Assembly: GCA_029747015.1 (NCBI GenBank)
Contig: JAKOGI010000002.1
Location: 3,579,001-3,643,000, forward strand
Source of the DNA: Carnegiea gigantea
Lineage: Eukaryota; Streptophyta; Magnoliopsida; Caryophyllales; Cactaceae
Direction: 5' to 3'
DNA: 64,000 bases
The translations under genes were made by a program, and so were the position numbers. The notes under the pieces are model-generated. The model was not told where the DNA came from. It saw nothing but the letters and a program-made list of their open reading frames with translations, and did not search any database. Positions 35,705 through 47,141 of the stretch are shown here, piece after piece. Every line of letters begins with the position of its first letter. Within the stretch, counting starts at the first letter, position 1.

Positions 35705-36900
35705 ACCAAATATTCTTACATATTTCTCACCGAACCTACTTATGTTTTTTTAGAAAAAAATAAGCACACACTTGATTTCTAACATGTTTTTTAAAAGAAC
35801 AAACAGTATTAATTTTCATATTGAAGCGTTTAAATTCTAAGTAACAAGTATTTAAATTCTAATTTGTAAACATTTCAATTCTAATTTCGAAACATGCTTA
35901 CTTGTACTTATTTCCAATCACACATATAATTTCTAACATATTTTCAAAAATAACAAACCATATTAATTTTTGTAATGGAGCACCTCAAATTCTAACTAAC
36001 AAATACCTAAATTCTCATTTCTAAACATTTCAACTCTAATTTCTAAACATGCTTACTTATTTTAAACATGCTTACCCTATCAATTTTTGTTTCTTTATTT
36101 AAAAAAATACATTCACACATTCAATTTCTAACATATTGTAAACAACAACAAAATTAATTTCTAAAATCAAGCAATTAATAAATAGTAACTAACAAATATT
36201 TCAATTCTAAGTGAATATTCAAATACTTCATATTCTTACATATTCTTACCCTACCTACTTATGTTTTTTAAGAAAAAAATAAGTAAACACTTGATTTCTA
36301 ACATGTTTTTAAAAAGAACAAACAATATTAATTTTCGTATTGAAGCGTTTAAATTCTAAGTAACAAGTATTTAAATTCTAATTTGTAAACATTTCAATTC
36401 TAATTTCGAAACATGCTTACTTGTACTTATTTCCAATCACACACATAATTTCTAACATATTTTCAAAAATAACAAACCGTATTAATTTTTGTAATGGAGC
36501 ACCTCAAATTCTAACTAACAAATACCTAAATTCTAATTTCTAAACATTTCAACTATAATTTCTAAACATGCTTACTTATTTTAAACATGCTTACCCTACC
36601 AATTTTTGTTTCTTTATTTAATAAATTACATTCACACATTCAATTTCTACCATATTGTAAACAACAACAAAATTAATTTCTAAATTCAAGCAATTAATAA
36701 ATTGTAACTGACAAATATTTCAATTCTAAGTGAATATTCAAATGCTTCATATTCTTACATATTCTTACCCTACCAATTTTTTTTTGTTTTAAAAAAACTC
36801 CATTTACACACTTATTTTCTGTCATATTGTAAAGAAGAACAAAAAATATTAAATTTTGTAATCATGCAATTAAATTCTAACTAACACATATTTAAATTCT
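35705..36900. repeat. AT-rich tandem repeat, about 519 bp unit, about 2.2 copies
   Basis: A CTTGATTTCT landmark at 35771 recurs at 36290 (519 bp), and the intervening sequence matches closely, including AACATGCTTACTTGTACTT and GGAGCACCTCAAATTCTAAC. A third, partial copy starts near 36760. It lies in the interior of the PIF/Harbinger-like element and is non-coding. Confidence 0.85.
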
Positions 36901-38264
36901 AACATATTTTTAAAAAGAACAAACAAAATTTCTAACAATTTCAAGATAACAATACTAAAAAGTTTGAATTACTTAAAATTTCCTTCACTTCACTTTTTAG
37001 TCTTGAACTTTATGAAAAACTCCATAATATGTCTACAAAATGCCACAAAACAAAATGTATTAGTTACAATATCAAACTAAAATTATTTTTACAAAACTCA
37101 AACCAATTACACAACAAGTATTATTACTTACCCAAATTTGTGCCTCTTGCAACTTCAATTTTTTCCAAATCTCATAAAATTCAAAATTACAAAACCAATG
37201 GCAAAATCAGATTTGAGAGTGAGAGTGAAATGTAGATAAATTTTTGAACAAATTGTGCATGCTTTTTATAAAACAAAAAATACAACCAAAAAAAAAAAAA
37301 TTCAGCCAAAATAGCCGTTGGACGTCCCATCCCAGGTCCAACGGCCATTTTGGCTCAGTTCACGAAGCCCAGCCAACAATTCGCGTGCTTTTCCTTTTTT
37401 TAATTTTTATCAAAACGCGTCACTCCAAGTAGAACATCCGCCCGAAACGACGCGTTTTATCCCAGAAAACGACAAAAAAAATTACACGCGGGGTAGCACG
37501 CCTGCGCGGTCTGCCGCGTGTTTCGCAGCCCTGTTTCCCTCGCTGCCAGCGCCCTCCCGACACGCGTGTGACATGCAGGGCCCACCCCCTGCCCCCCGTT
37601 CCATCTGCTGCCAATGCTCTAAAAGTCACATGAGTGTTTCTTTGCCCAATCTCTAGAAAAATACTACTTTTCTGAATTCCTAAGCCGATCAAATGGCTTA
37701 CCTGAGGGCGTGCATTTCAACCTGCCTGCCTTTTTCCCTTGTTTTCCTTCTATTTCTCTTATTATATATTTTGTTTTTCTAAAAGGGTTGTCATAATTTT
37801 AATTAATTAATCTAGTACCCACCCCGCTGTAATATTTATTTTATTGCTTTTATAACATTATGCCTTGTAATTACTAATATCTTGCCTACATAGTTTTATT
37901 AGCATAACTTTTTGGTTTTTTAATTTGATTGATAAAGGTCATCAGGAGATAAAGGGCTATATTAGGATGCACTCTATCTCAATTTCGTACATTCACTCCA
38001 GAATCTGGATCTTTTGGTGTAACCAATGAAGTCAAATGGTCTCACCACCAGGCTCTTATTTGGGCCCCTTTGAAAAACGTCCGTCTATTAGCCCATGTTC
38101 CTTCCATTTAAGGCATGATAAAATAAGTGCAATTAATGTTTTGATTTGTTTTTCCAATAACAATCATTGTTGACTCTACTTCTTATTAATATTCATAATC
38201 AAATTAATCAGATTTTCATAGTGGGAACAAATGTTTGGTTAAATGCCTCAACCTATGAAACTTG

Positions 38265-40079
38265 CCTTATCCAAACACACTCACTATTTGGGTCATGAAA
38301 ATAGTCGAGTTCCAAGGCCACCTGGTGGATATAGGCCTAGTGGGTTGGCTATTTGGGTCAACCTCAAACTCGGTTGGTTTCATGGCCTGAGAAGCCTGAT
38401 CGATTCTAATTCGATCCAAATTATTTTTCAAGTTAAATAAACAAAACAAAGAAATAGATAACAATGCTTAGCACGAGACACTCAAATAGTAAGCTATTCG
38501 TAGAGGACTGGGGCCTGTGCTGAGCTATGGTCCTTACGCCTTATTAAAGGCTCATGAATGTTTAGAGACAAACTACCTTTAGTCATTTGAAATTGGGTAC
38601 TCAATTTTAAGCTAGACGAAGCACCCGGAGTTAGTATGAGTGTTTGCACACACATCCTTGGACTTATTATGGAGAATTTTTTAGGAGGATTTTCTACAAA
38701 AAGAAAAGGGTGAAAAGGTGGAGATAATTACTTGCATTGATAAACAATAGCTAATGTTGAGACGTATTGAATTGGATCTTGTGTACAATTAAAGACAAAG
38801 TTTGGCATATCCAACGCAAAAGGTCTTCAGTCCATTTGTCTTGGTCATTTTCGATATGAAAGAGCTTCCAATGAGCCAAAGCCTGTACTATCATTTCCAG
38901 GAGGAAACATAATTACCTAAATATTTTTAATAATTAGAACAACAACGTGGAGTGGGATGTTGGTGACAAATCGTCCAGAAAGAAAACAACTAGTGAACTA
39001 AATATATCAAAAGGGGAGAATCACATAAGAAGGAAACAAAGGTTAGCCATTGGACAGTAATGAATGCCTACTTCTGAGTCTGGAATGGAAAAATATCTTG
39101 CCGCCAACTGTTCTACAAGATAGTAATAAAGGTGGCCAATCTGGCACCTAAGGATGGACATTTCAAGTGATTACAGAGCTGGAATTGTATCAGAGGTAAG
39201 AAAAAAAGAGGAATTCATAATTTTGTGCTTATAATTGAGCAAGAAGTTAAGGCAAGTGACAAAATCTTCAAAGATAAAGTGAGTACTTCTTTGAATCATT
39301 TTTGGAAGATGAGACCATAATGTTCTTAAGTGGGTAAGTGGTGTTCTGAGCCACGAATGGAGATTTTCCAAAAACCTTGCTCAAACTTATCAGAAAGTTC
39401 GTCCACAATAGGTCTAAGCCGAGATCAAGGAAACAATAATCCTCAAAGTCCAAAAGGAGCATGGGGCGTTCTTCTCAGATCAGTCCCATGAGAGAAAAGG
39501 CAACTCTATATAAAGGACCATAAACATCTATAAGCAACTTAAGCCCTAGAGACAAGGTGGACGAGTTGGTTTTACTCTCCTAGCTTTATTCCAGTTGGTT
39601 TTTCATCCAATGAAAAATGCCTCACATATGAAATTTGGTTTTCCTAACTTTACAAATTTACTGTATTCTCAAACTTTACTTGTTAATTTGGGTATTGGGA
39701 GTTGGGAGCTTTTCCCACTAACTGCAATAATCAATTTGCAATGACTAAAGGTAAAACCATAACCAAAACAAGAATTGATAGTAATGAAGAATGCACAACC
39801 ATGCACAAGAATAATCAAGGATGCCATAACTCCTAAGACAACTCAAACCAGTTAGGCAATATCTACCTTTTTTTCTATCGATTAGGCTAATGATGAGACA
39901 TAAGACTCTCGAGGCAACTCTTGTCAATTAATAATAAAAAACTACTCATCTGGAATGTTTGAAGAGCCAACAGAAATGACTTTCTTAGTAATCTCAAGGA
40001 ACGTATTATAATTTTTATGCCCTATATTTTGAGCTCATGTTAGAGGAGATCAAGTTGACAAGGTCTCAAATAAAGTTGA
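38265..40079. other. No recognisable gene
   Basis: Mixed sequence after copy B. Short minus-strand frames near 39171-39462 have no recognised domain. Part may belong to the LINE remnant that becomes recognisable from about 40080. Confidence 0.35.
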
Positions 40080-40724
40080 TTTTGGAGGATAAGGAAGCTT
40101 AGGACTTTTGAGGACCATCTATGTCCTTTTTGACTTCAAAAGAGCCCATCTTAACCTATCAAATCTCGTCATCGATTTGTGATGATGGAGGTGAAGAAGG
40201 AAGTGTGAGATGGTGCCTCTTCATACTAGTTTATGCAAGCCCTAGCTAATACTAAAGAAAGGGGCTTTAGAGTAAGCTACGGAATTTTCCTAATAACACA
40301 TCTAAATTGTTGATGCTTGCAGGAGATTTTAACGACATTTGAATATCACAACAACTAGATCATAGGGTTAAGACATGGTGAGACATTCTTCACATTTCAA
40401 TAATTGGATTGAAAACAATTGACTTGCTGGCTTAGGGTGCTTAGGCCCTAAATTTACATAATCATTTGGAAAACTATGCCCTATCCAATGAAGCATTTCT
40501 AGTTTGATCGAGCCCTACGCCCACGACTCATTGCTTTTAGTCCAAAAGGTTTCACACCAAGTCCTAATAGTGTGAAACCATTTCATTTCGCAGTTTGTTG
40601 AATGTTGTGCCATAGTTTTTTAAAATCAATTTCTTATTAAAGACTGGAAATTATATTTGCTTTTGGTTACCGCTTTTAAACACCTGTTGGTGATCTCCAC
40701 AATTGGAATAAAAAAGAATAGGAT
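40080..40724 (+). pseudogene. L1-type LINE remnant, endonuclease C-terminal part
   Basis: Degenerate plus-strand frames give MLAGDFNDI (about 40315), an ISIIGLKTIDLLA-type stretch, and a THCF-like stretch (about 40530) in the order of the apurinic endonuclease domain of plant L1 LINEs. A linker with NWNKKE-like sequence follows near 40700. Many stops are present. The remnant is cut at 40724 by the element at 40734-47888 and appears to resume at 47898 for a short distance. Confidence 0.6.
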
Positions 40725-40973
40725 CATATTCGGAGAAGAATTGCATCTCGAGCCATCGTACTTTGGTGTAATCATTTCTGGACCCGACTAGTTTGAAAAC
40801 CTATTTACGGATCCATTCAAGTTTGGGTATAATAATTTTTGAAACTCCAAAATTTGGGTATAATAATTTACAGACCCTTTTAAATTGCAAAAAGAACCCC
40901 TAAACTTTCGAAAATTCTAAGCTTATGTTTGTGGATTTTTGCTAACTAATAGATCTCGACGTTCTCTTTTACC

Positions 40974-40985
40974 TGGTATCAGAGT
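40974..40985 (+). promoter_or_regulatory. Viral methionine-tRNA primer-binding site
   Basis: TGGTATCAGAGT matches the initiator methionine tRNA site at which caulimovirids start minus-strand DNA synthesis. It lies about 100 bases before the first viral ORF, so the viral copy opens in its leader region. Confidence 0.75.
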
Positions 40986-41073
40986 CATGTGCACAAAAAT
41001 AATTAAGATTATTAAGCTAATTAATGATTAATTAAGTCAATTAATCGTGATTAAGTGTGACTAACTATGTTTA

Positions 41074-41616
41074 ATGCTGAAAGCATCACCTGCTTGTCCT
41101 GATCCAAATTATTCACATATTGTTCATTCACTGGAAGGTAATATCTCAGTAGTATCCCAATTAAACTATATTACTAATATAATTTTGGAATTAAAACCGG
41201 AATTAGCTAAAATTAAGACTGAACTAAAAGATCTTAAGAATCAGTTAACAGTTGTTCATCTTTCTCTTATTAACGAAATTAGACATAACGAAAAAGCTAC
41301 TCCTAAAATTAGCACTTTTTTCAGCATAAATATCCTTTTCAAAACCCAAAAAACAAAATCCCATTTCCTTTGCAAGAGATAAAAATCCAAAAAGAAGTAG
41401 GAGAATAATCTGGTGAAAAATCTAATGAGAAGAAAGAAGAAGAAGATGGAGTATGAAAAATATAGTCTTGAAGAGCTACAAAAAATGTTTGATAAAGAAC
41501 AAAATCTCAAAAAACTAAACAAAATCATGAGCGCTATTAGTGATAAATATGATGTCTTGTCTGATGATAATGAAGAGACTAATAATGTCCAACTAGAAGA
41601 AGAAATATATCAGTAA
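41074..41616 (+). pseudogene. First ORFs of the endogenous pararetrovirus
   Basis: Two short reading frames in the same phase (41074-41382 and 41413-41616) lie between the primer site and the coat region. The first has a heptad-like stretch rich in Leu, Lys and Glu (about residues 40-70), which suggests a coiled coil. The second is highly charged. They may be parts of one former upstream ORF separated by stops. I cannot assign a function. Confidence 0.45.
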
Positions 41617-41698
41617 ATGAATCTTATTAAACTCGATGATCTTAATGTGTTACCATTAGAAGAAATTAAACGAAAATTAGATAAAAAAATATGGTAAA

Positions 41699-43024
41699 AT
41701 GGTTGCGAAAAATGAGATTAACGAAATAGGAGAAGAAATTGACTTACATGGAACAGAGACTAATCTTGTTAATAATGTCGTTCCTAAACCTGAAGAATTT
41801 GGTGAATCTTCCAGAAGAAATACTTGTTTCTTGAGACCTAGGTATGTTCCTGCAGGACGAACAGATAATTTTTTCTTCAGGTTTGTCCCAAGGAAAACCA
41901 CAACCTATGAAGAGATTGGCCTTACCCCAATTAGTCAAACTGGTTATATCTTAAACATCGATGGAGCTCGTAATAGAGAAGAAATATTTGAGCACTGGAA
42001 AAGAGGAATGAACAGTGTCTTAAATTTAAATACTATATGGACTGCGGCAAACTTTCTAAATTATATCGAGCATAGTTTCTCTGGCACTATAGCTGACTGG
42101 TATGATTCTTTAAGTAAAGATGGTAAAAATACTTTAAGAACGATGGAAACACTAGCTGCTATGTTCAGAAGTCTGTGTAAAGAAATTGAGACTGAATTCA
42201 TCGGAGCTAAAATTGATTTTGAAGCAAAAGCACGAGAATGGCAAAGAAAAATTAACAATATCGAATTATGGGATATGAGATACCTAGAAAATTATATTGC
42301 AGAATTCAGTCAATATTATTATAAAATTGGGCATAATGAAACAAATCTTGGCATGTTTTATGACAAATTGCCATATCCTATAAATTCTATAATTAATGAA
42401 AAATACATGGTATGGTTTGAATGAACAGATGTTATAGATACCCTTGGATCGAGAATTTCCTATTTGCGAAAATGGGTTAATGAACAATGTCTTGATCTTC
42501 AAAAGCAAAAAAAGATTAAGAAGCAGTTCTTGACTTGATGGGATTCACCTCACCAATGGGGAAAAAAATCTGAGAAAAGAAGAAAAAGAAAATTCTATAA
42601 GAAAAAGAGCTTTAACAAGCACAAAGGTGAAAAATATAGAAGAAAATATTATAACAAACCGAGTCATAAAAAACGTAGATTTTTTAGGAAAGCTGCTTAT
42701 TGCCCGGCCGGAAAAAACAACTGTAAGTGTTGGACATGTGGAAAAGTAGGGCATTATACTAACGAATGCAAAAATAGGAAGAATAATAAACTTATTAAAA
42801 CTTTGGAAAGCCTAGATTATGTTGAGCTTAGTGAAGATGAAGCTTTAGAACTAGCCCTGGGCAACAACAAAGGAATTGTTGAAATTATAGAGGACAATGA
42901 ATATGAAAAAAGTGATTACAAAAAAACTAGCCATATGATGAAAAGTAGCTCGGTAAGCCTTGGTGATCATCAAGGAGAAGAATTTGTGGTAGATAATGAT
43001 CATGAAGAAGTTAAGGGAGATTGA
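41699..43024 (+). pseudogene. Endogenous pararetrovirus coat-protein region
   Basis: The region begins at ATG 41699 with about 240 open codons, then continues in the same phase through several stops (first at 42422-42424). A basic stretch and a CX2CX4HX4C zinc finger with GKVGHYTNEC follow at about 42722-42769, then an acidic tail. A capsid domain followed by a basic region and a single CCHC finger is the layout of caulimovirid coat proteins, which package the viral DNA. It is broken and not expected to be functional. It lies upstream of the movement-protein region. Confidence 0.75.
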
Positions 43025-43048
43025 GTTCTTCCCATAATCCAAAAGGAT

Positions 43049-43492
43049 ATGATCTATAAAAAATCTCTTTTTCAAATAAAAAGCAAATACGTATGTGAAA
43101 TAATGAAAGGAGATCTGGAGATCAAGGACTGTGAGTATGACATTGAGGAAGTTAATCTGATCAATTGGGAGAATATCCTTAAGCATAACAAAGATAGAAA
43201 GTATAGGTATATCCACGTCGGAAGTGTCCAAGTTCAAATCACTCCATTACAATATTATGGCAAAGATATTGATCTTTATACTTTACTCTGTGGTATCAGA
43301 CATATCAAATTTAATAATCAAATAATTACAGGGATAAAAACAAATTTATGTAATGGGTCAGTAGGTTTCAGTTGTCGATCTGGATATTATGTAAGCCTAA
43401 AAGATGAATTTGCTAAAAACTTCCTATCCCTTAAGATCAAAACAGTCGGGATGGACATGAAAAGAGGAAGATATCCGTTAAAGATATTTTAG
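43049..43492 (+). pseudogene. Endogenous pararetrovirus movement-protein region
   Basis: About 147 codons resemble the core of caulimovirid movement proteins (30K superfamily), which act at plasmodesmata for cell-to-cell spread. The HVGSVQVQITPL and SNLCNG-type features of the family are visible (here TNLCNGSVGFSC). The frame is the same phase as the coat region. It stops at 43490 and reads in phase into the next region, so it may once have been part of a larger polyprotein. The copy is shortened and broken. Confidence 0.7.
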
Positions 43493-43543
43493 AAAATCAT
43501 CTATAAGCTAGATAATACGATAGATCCTAAGACTAAGGTAACA

Positions 43544-45716
43544 ATGACCGAGGCAGAAAAATTTGAAAGTCCTATCCCGATGCAAAAAATTCAAAGAATT
43601 AAGGCTAACCCTCAAGATATAAAAATCGATCGTTTATGGATATCTAGCTTTGCCCACCCTACAAAAATTAATAAGAAAAATGTAATAAAAATTGATGAGG
43701 AGGGAAAAATCACCATTAAACCCCAATTATTAAGAAGTATCAGTACAAAGTCAGATTGGGGAGAAGGATCTTCATCCGCTAAAGAAGAGCATAAGGAAGA
43801 TGATACAATTAGCATGACTAGTGAAATGAGTAGAATGAGTTTTGAAGCTGCAAGACCTAGTTTAGATCGATTAACAAGTCTGAAAAGAAAGGTCATTGGG
43901 TACAAAACTAGAACTAGTAGTGAACCAATTTATGAGGATAAATTAGTTAAAAATATGAGCATGGAAATATCTTATGAAGTTACCAATACAAATCCCAATA
44001 ACATCTATATCCCAATAAAGGTATGTTTAGAGGGATATAATAAATATGAATTGTGTACCTAAATAGATAGTGGTTGTTCTGTATACTTTGGAAAAAGAAC
44101 ATTGTTTCCTGAATTTATATGGAAAAGAGCTAAAAATTCTTTACAAGTAAGAATAGCTGATAATAGTGTTATGAGCCACAATGAAACTATAGAAGGATTA
44201 ACCATAGAATTAGGAGTAGTTCAATGTATTATACCAGTTCTATGGGCTACTGATCAACTCTCTCATGATATGATTATTGAAAATGATTTTCAAAGATTAT
44301 ATTCTCCATGCACCCAGACCATAAATCAAATAATATTTACGATTAATGGTCACTCAGTTCCTATTGAAAAATTAAGTAAGGCTTACACTCATCACAAAAT
44401 TGAATTTACACGCAGCTAGCGTGGTGAGAAAGTAATGCCTGTATAACGTGAAGTAGCACTAACAATCTCATTACTCGAGTTATATGTTAAGGAGCAGATA
44501 ATTGAACAACAAGAGAAATTATGCAAAGAACTCTATTCTGATAAATATCTAAAATTTTGGGATAATGACAACACATTTGCTAAAATCACTTTATTAAATC
44601 CCAATACTATCATCCAAGTTAAACAAATGGTGTATACCCACCAGGACATTCAAGAGTTTAATAAACAAATCAAAGAACTTTTGGATAAAGGATTAATTAG
44701 AAACAGTAAGAGTCCTCACACCAGCCCCGCTTTCACGGTAAGAAATCATGCTGAGGAAAAAAGAGAAAAAGCCAGAATGGTAATCAATTACAAAAAGCTT
44801 ATTGATAACACTGTCTTTGATGGTTATTATATTCCTAACAAAACACTCCTTTTCAACAGAATTCAAGGAGCCTCTTGGTTCTCGAAAATGGATTGCAAGA
44901 GTGGTTATTGGCAGATAAAAATGGATGAGGAAAGTATTCCTTTTACTGCATTTAGTACCTCACAAGGACATTATGAATGGATAGTGATGCCATTTGGTCT
45001 TAAAAATGCACCTCAAATATTCCATATAAGAATGGATAACATCTTCAAAGACCTTAATCATTGTTGTCTAGTTTACATTGATGATATGCTTATCTTTTCT
45101 AAAACCATAGAGCAACATAAAATTGATGTTCTGGCTGTCACCCAAAGTTGCATTGATCATGGTACTATACTTGGAAAAAACAAGTGCATTTATGCTGAAC
45201 AAGAAATTGAGTTTTTACGTTAAAGTTGGACAAATTATTCTGCAAAAACATATTCTGGAAAAAATAAAAAATTTTACTGAAAAAATTAAAGATAGGAAGC
45301 AATTAGAAAGGCTTCTAGGGTGTCTTGCCTATACTTCTGATTTCATTAAAGATTTAGCTAAACTAAGAAAATCATTACAGCAAAAACTCAAGAAAGATGT
45401 TAGCTGGACATGGATTATTAACGATACAAAGATTATTCAAAATTTCAAGAAGATGTGTAAAAATCTTCCTGTCCTTAATTTGCCTAACGAAGAAGATGAT
45501 TTAATTCTTGAGATAGATGCCAGCAATGAGCACTGGAGTGCAGTACTCAAAATCAAAGAAGGAGAAAAACTCTACAAATATTGCAGTGGAAGCTTTAATA
45601 AAGTAGAATACAACTATCCCACGATGAAAAAAGAAATTCTTGTAGTCATAAGGGGAATTGAAAAATTCTTAATCTTTTTAGCCCCTAAACCTTTTCTCAT
45701 CCGAACTGATTGCTAA
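43544..45716 (+). pseudogene. Endogenous pararetrovirus protease, reverse transcriptase and RNase H
   Basis: Order: an Arg/Ser-rich linker (43544-43940), an aspartic protease with the IDSGCS active-site motif (about 44063) directly after a stop codon, reverse transcriptase from about 44627 with FSKMDCKSGYWQI and the catalytic YIDD (45074-45085), and RNase H with LEIDAS (about 45508) and an FLIRTDC motif at the end. In caulimovirids this polyprotein copies the pregenomic RNA into DNA. Breaks: stops at 44060 and 44417 and a frameshift near 45210-45223 between RT and RNase H. Not functional as it stands. Confidence 0.9.
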
Positions 45717-45872
45717 GGAATACTCGGTTTTGTGAAAAAGAATTTATCAAATATGCTAGCGCAAGGGCGACTCTTGCGTTGGCAATTATGACTTAACCAG
45801 TTTTTTTCTCTATTGAACATATATAGGGATCGAAGAACTCTCTGGCAGACAGTCTAACTCGAGAACTCGCTA

Positions 45873-46963
45873 ATGGTGATCATCAAAGTCGATCTCCTGC
45901 CAGAAAAGGAGGAAATCCTTAATGAAATGCCACTTCTACTAGAACGGGTTACGCCTTCTAGTAAAGTCTTTATTGATAACCTGGAATTCCATACAAAAAG
46001 TAGATCACGCTTTGGTCTACTCTCTACTACCTATCTAATAGCCCAAAATTTTTCCCTTCTAGAATTACAAATTAGCTACCTACGGTGTCCTTATGATATC
46101 CAAGAAAATTAAGTTCTCATATCCAAGAAAAATGGTTCAAGGAATGGTATGCAGCCTGCGTCGACTTTTATTATCATTATTCCTATGATATTTGTGAGTC
46201 TTGGAGTACAACGATCTATTTTTCCGACAGATCTGGAGTTGGTGGCATTTGTTTTCCAGCTAATTCAATATCTCCCCGAGATCCTGTCTTCAAAGCCTGG
46301 AAATATGGGATGGTTCTTTACTTCTCAGAAGTCCTAGATCCTAATTTCCCATTTTTCTCAACCTTAACTAAGTTCCAGCAATACATATTCAAAAAGTCCC
46401 ATTAGATTCTTAAATCTCCTGAGGGACCAACAAAAATTCCAATTCGCAGATACTTAACTTTGGAGGTTTATAGCGCCCTGATTGAATATGAAAATAGAAA
46501 AGCCAAATCAGCCCATTATCTTGTCTAAATTGTTGATTGTGATGATCCCAATGATCAACGACAAAATTGGATTCATGGAGATCCAGTACATATAGTTACT
46601 GATCTTGTATTAGCAAGGGCTATTGGGTTTTTCAACATTTATCATCAATGTTGGGCATTGATTGAAAAAGAAAAAACACTAATACATTGTGGAAACACTA
46701 CTTTTGCCTATAGTAACGAATTCAATGATTACATAAAAGTGGACGGTGCAGAATCAGAAGATATTTTTGATTATCTCTTTGATATTGGAGCTGAAAAATT
46801 TTTATCAGAAGAAGGAAAGAAATATCTGCTTAAGTTGTTTGAAGAATATGATCCTGAGCATCTTAACCAAATTAATGAAGATTTTGATGATTATCCAGAT
46901 AATGGTGGTCTGGAAAATATAATTGGAGATGAAGGAATGCAGAATCTCAATAATGATGATTAG
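45873..46963 (+). pseudogene. Downstream ORF of the endogenous pararetrovirus
   Basis: Several short open stretches in two phases follow RNase H (45873-46112, 46149-46337, about 46400-46530 and 46658-46963). The middle part has a conserved-looking SWSTT and GVGGICFP region, and the end is strongly acidic. The position after RNase H suits the transactivator/inclusion-body ORF of caulimo-, cavemo- and solendoviruses, but my match to that family is weak. Frameshifts and stops break it. Confidence 0.45.
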
Positions 46964-47133
46964 TCTTGTCATCTTTAAAAGTTCTGAAAAGACTGCCCCA
47001 TTATTGTACTGTTTTGGCAAGTGTCCAGTCTGTAAAATAAAGGGTGTACTGTAGCCGTCAGCTTACTGTTGGCAACTGTAGCTATGTGAAAAATCTGTAG
47101 CCATTAGGGCATCCTATGTATCCCCATCCCCTC

Positions 47134-47141
47134 TATAAATA
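47134..47141 (+). promoter_or_regulatory. TATA box of the viral pregenomic RNA promoter
   Basis: CTCTATAAATAGAGAGG contains a strong TATA element about 170 bases after the last viral ORF. In a circular viral genome the transcript would run through the about 600 bases to the right and then to the primer site at 40974, the length expected for a caulimovirid leader. Confidence 0.6.

Larger units (their letters stand above)
31298..37619. mobile_element. PIF/Harbinger-like non-autonomous element (contains a nested LTR element)
   Basis: It starts GAGCATTCCCAGTGG and ends with a sequence whose reverse complement is GAGCATTGGCAGCAG. Perfect TAA duplications flank it (31295-31297, 37620-37622). Three-base TAA/TTA duplications and GAGCATT-type ends fit PIF/Harbinger. 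Copy A lacks it near 11396. Without the nested element (31690-35278) it is about 2.7 kb, made of a short left arm, an AT-rich tandem-repeat interior and a GC-rich right arm (37320-37619). No transposase is recognised. Confidence 0.75.
29651..38264 (+). repeat. Duplicated segment, copy B
   Basis: The counterpart of 8757-12052, in the same orientation. It is interrupted by a hAT-like element (30427-31088, inside the shared MITE) and a PIF/Harbinger-like element (31298-37619). Without these it is about 1.6 kb. Homology resumes at 37623 and ends near 38264, where both copies lose similarity. Confidence 0.8.

Noticed and set aside
37318..37692. Overlapping ORFs on both strands in GC-rich sequence
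   Set aside because: GC-rich right arm of the PIF/Harbinger-like element. Stop codons are rare there by composition; no domain.
38243..38464. Overlapping plus- and minus-strand ORFs of 65 codons
   Set aside because: They cross the right edge of copy B on opposite strands, with no homology or codon structure to favour either.
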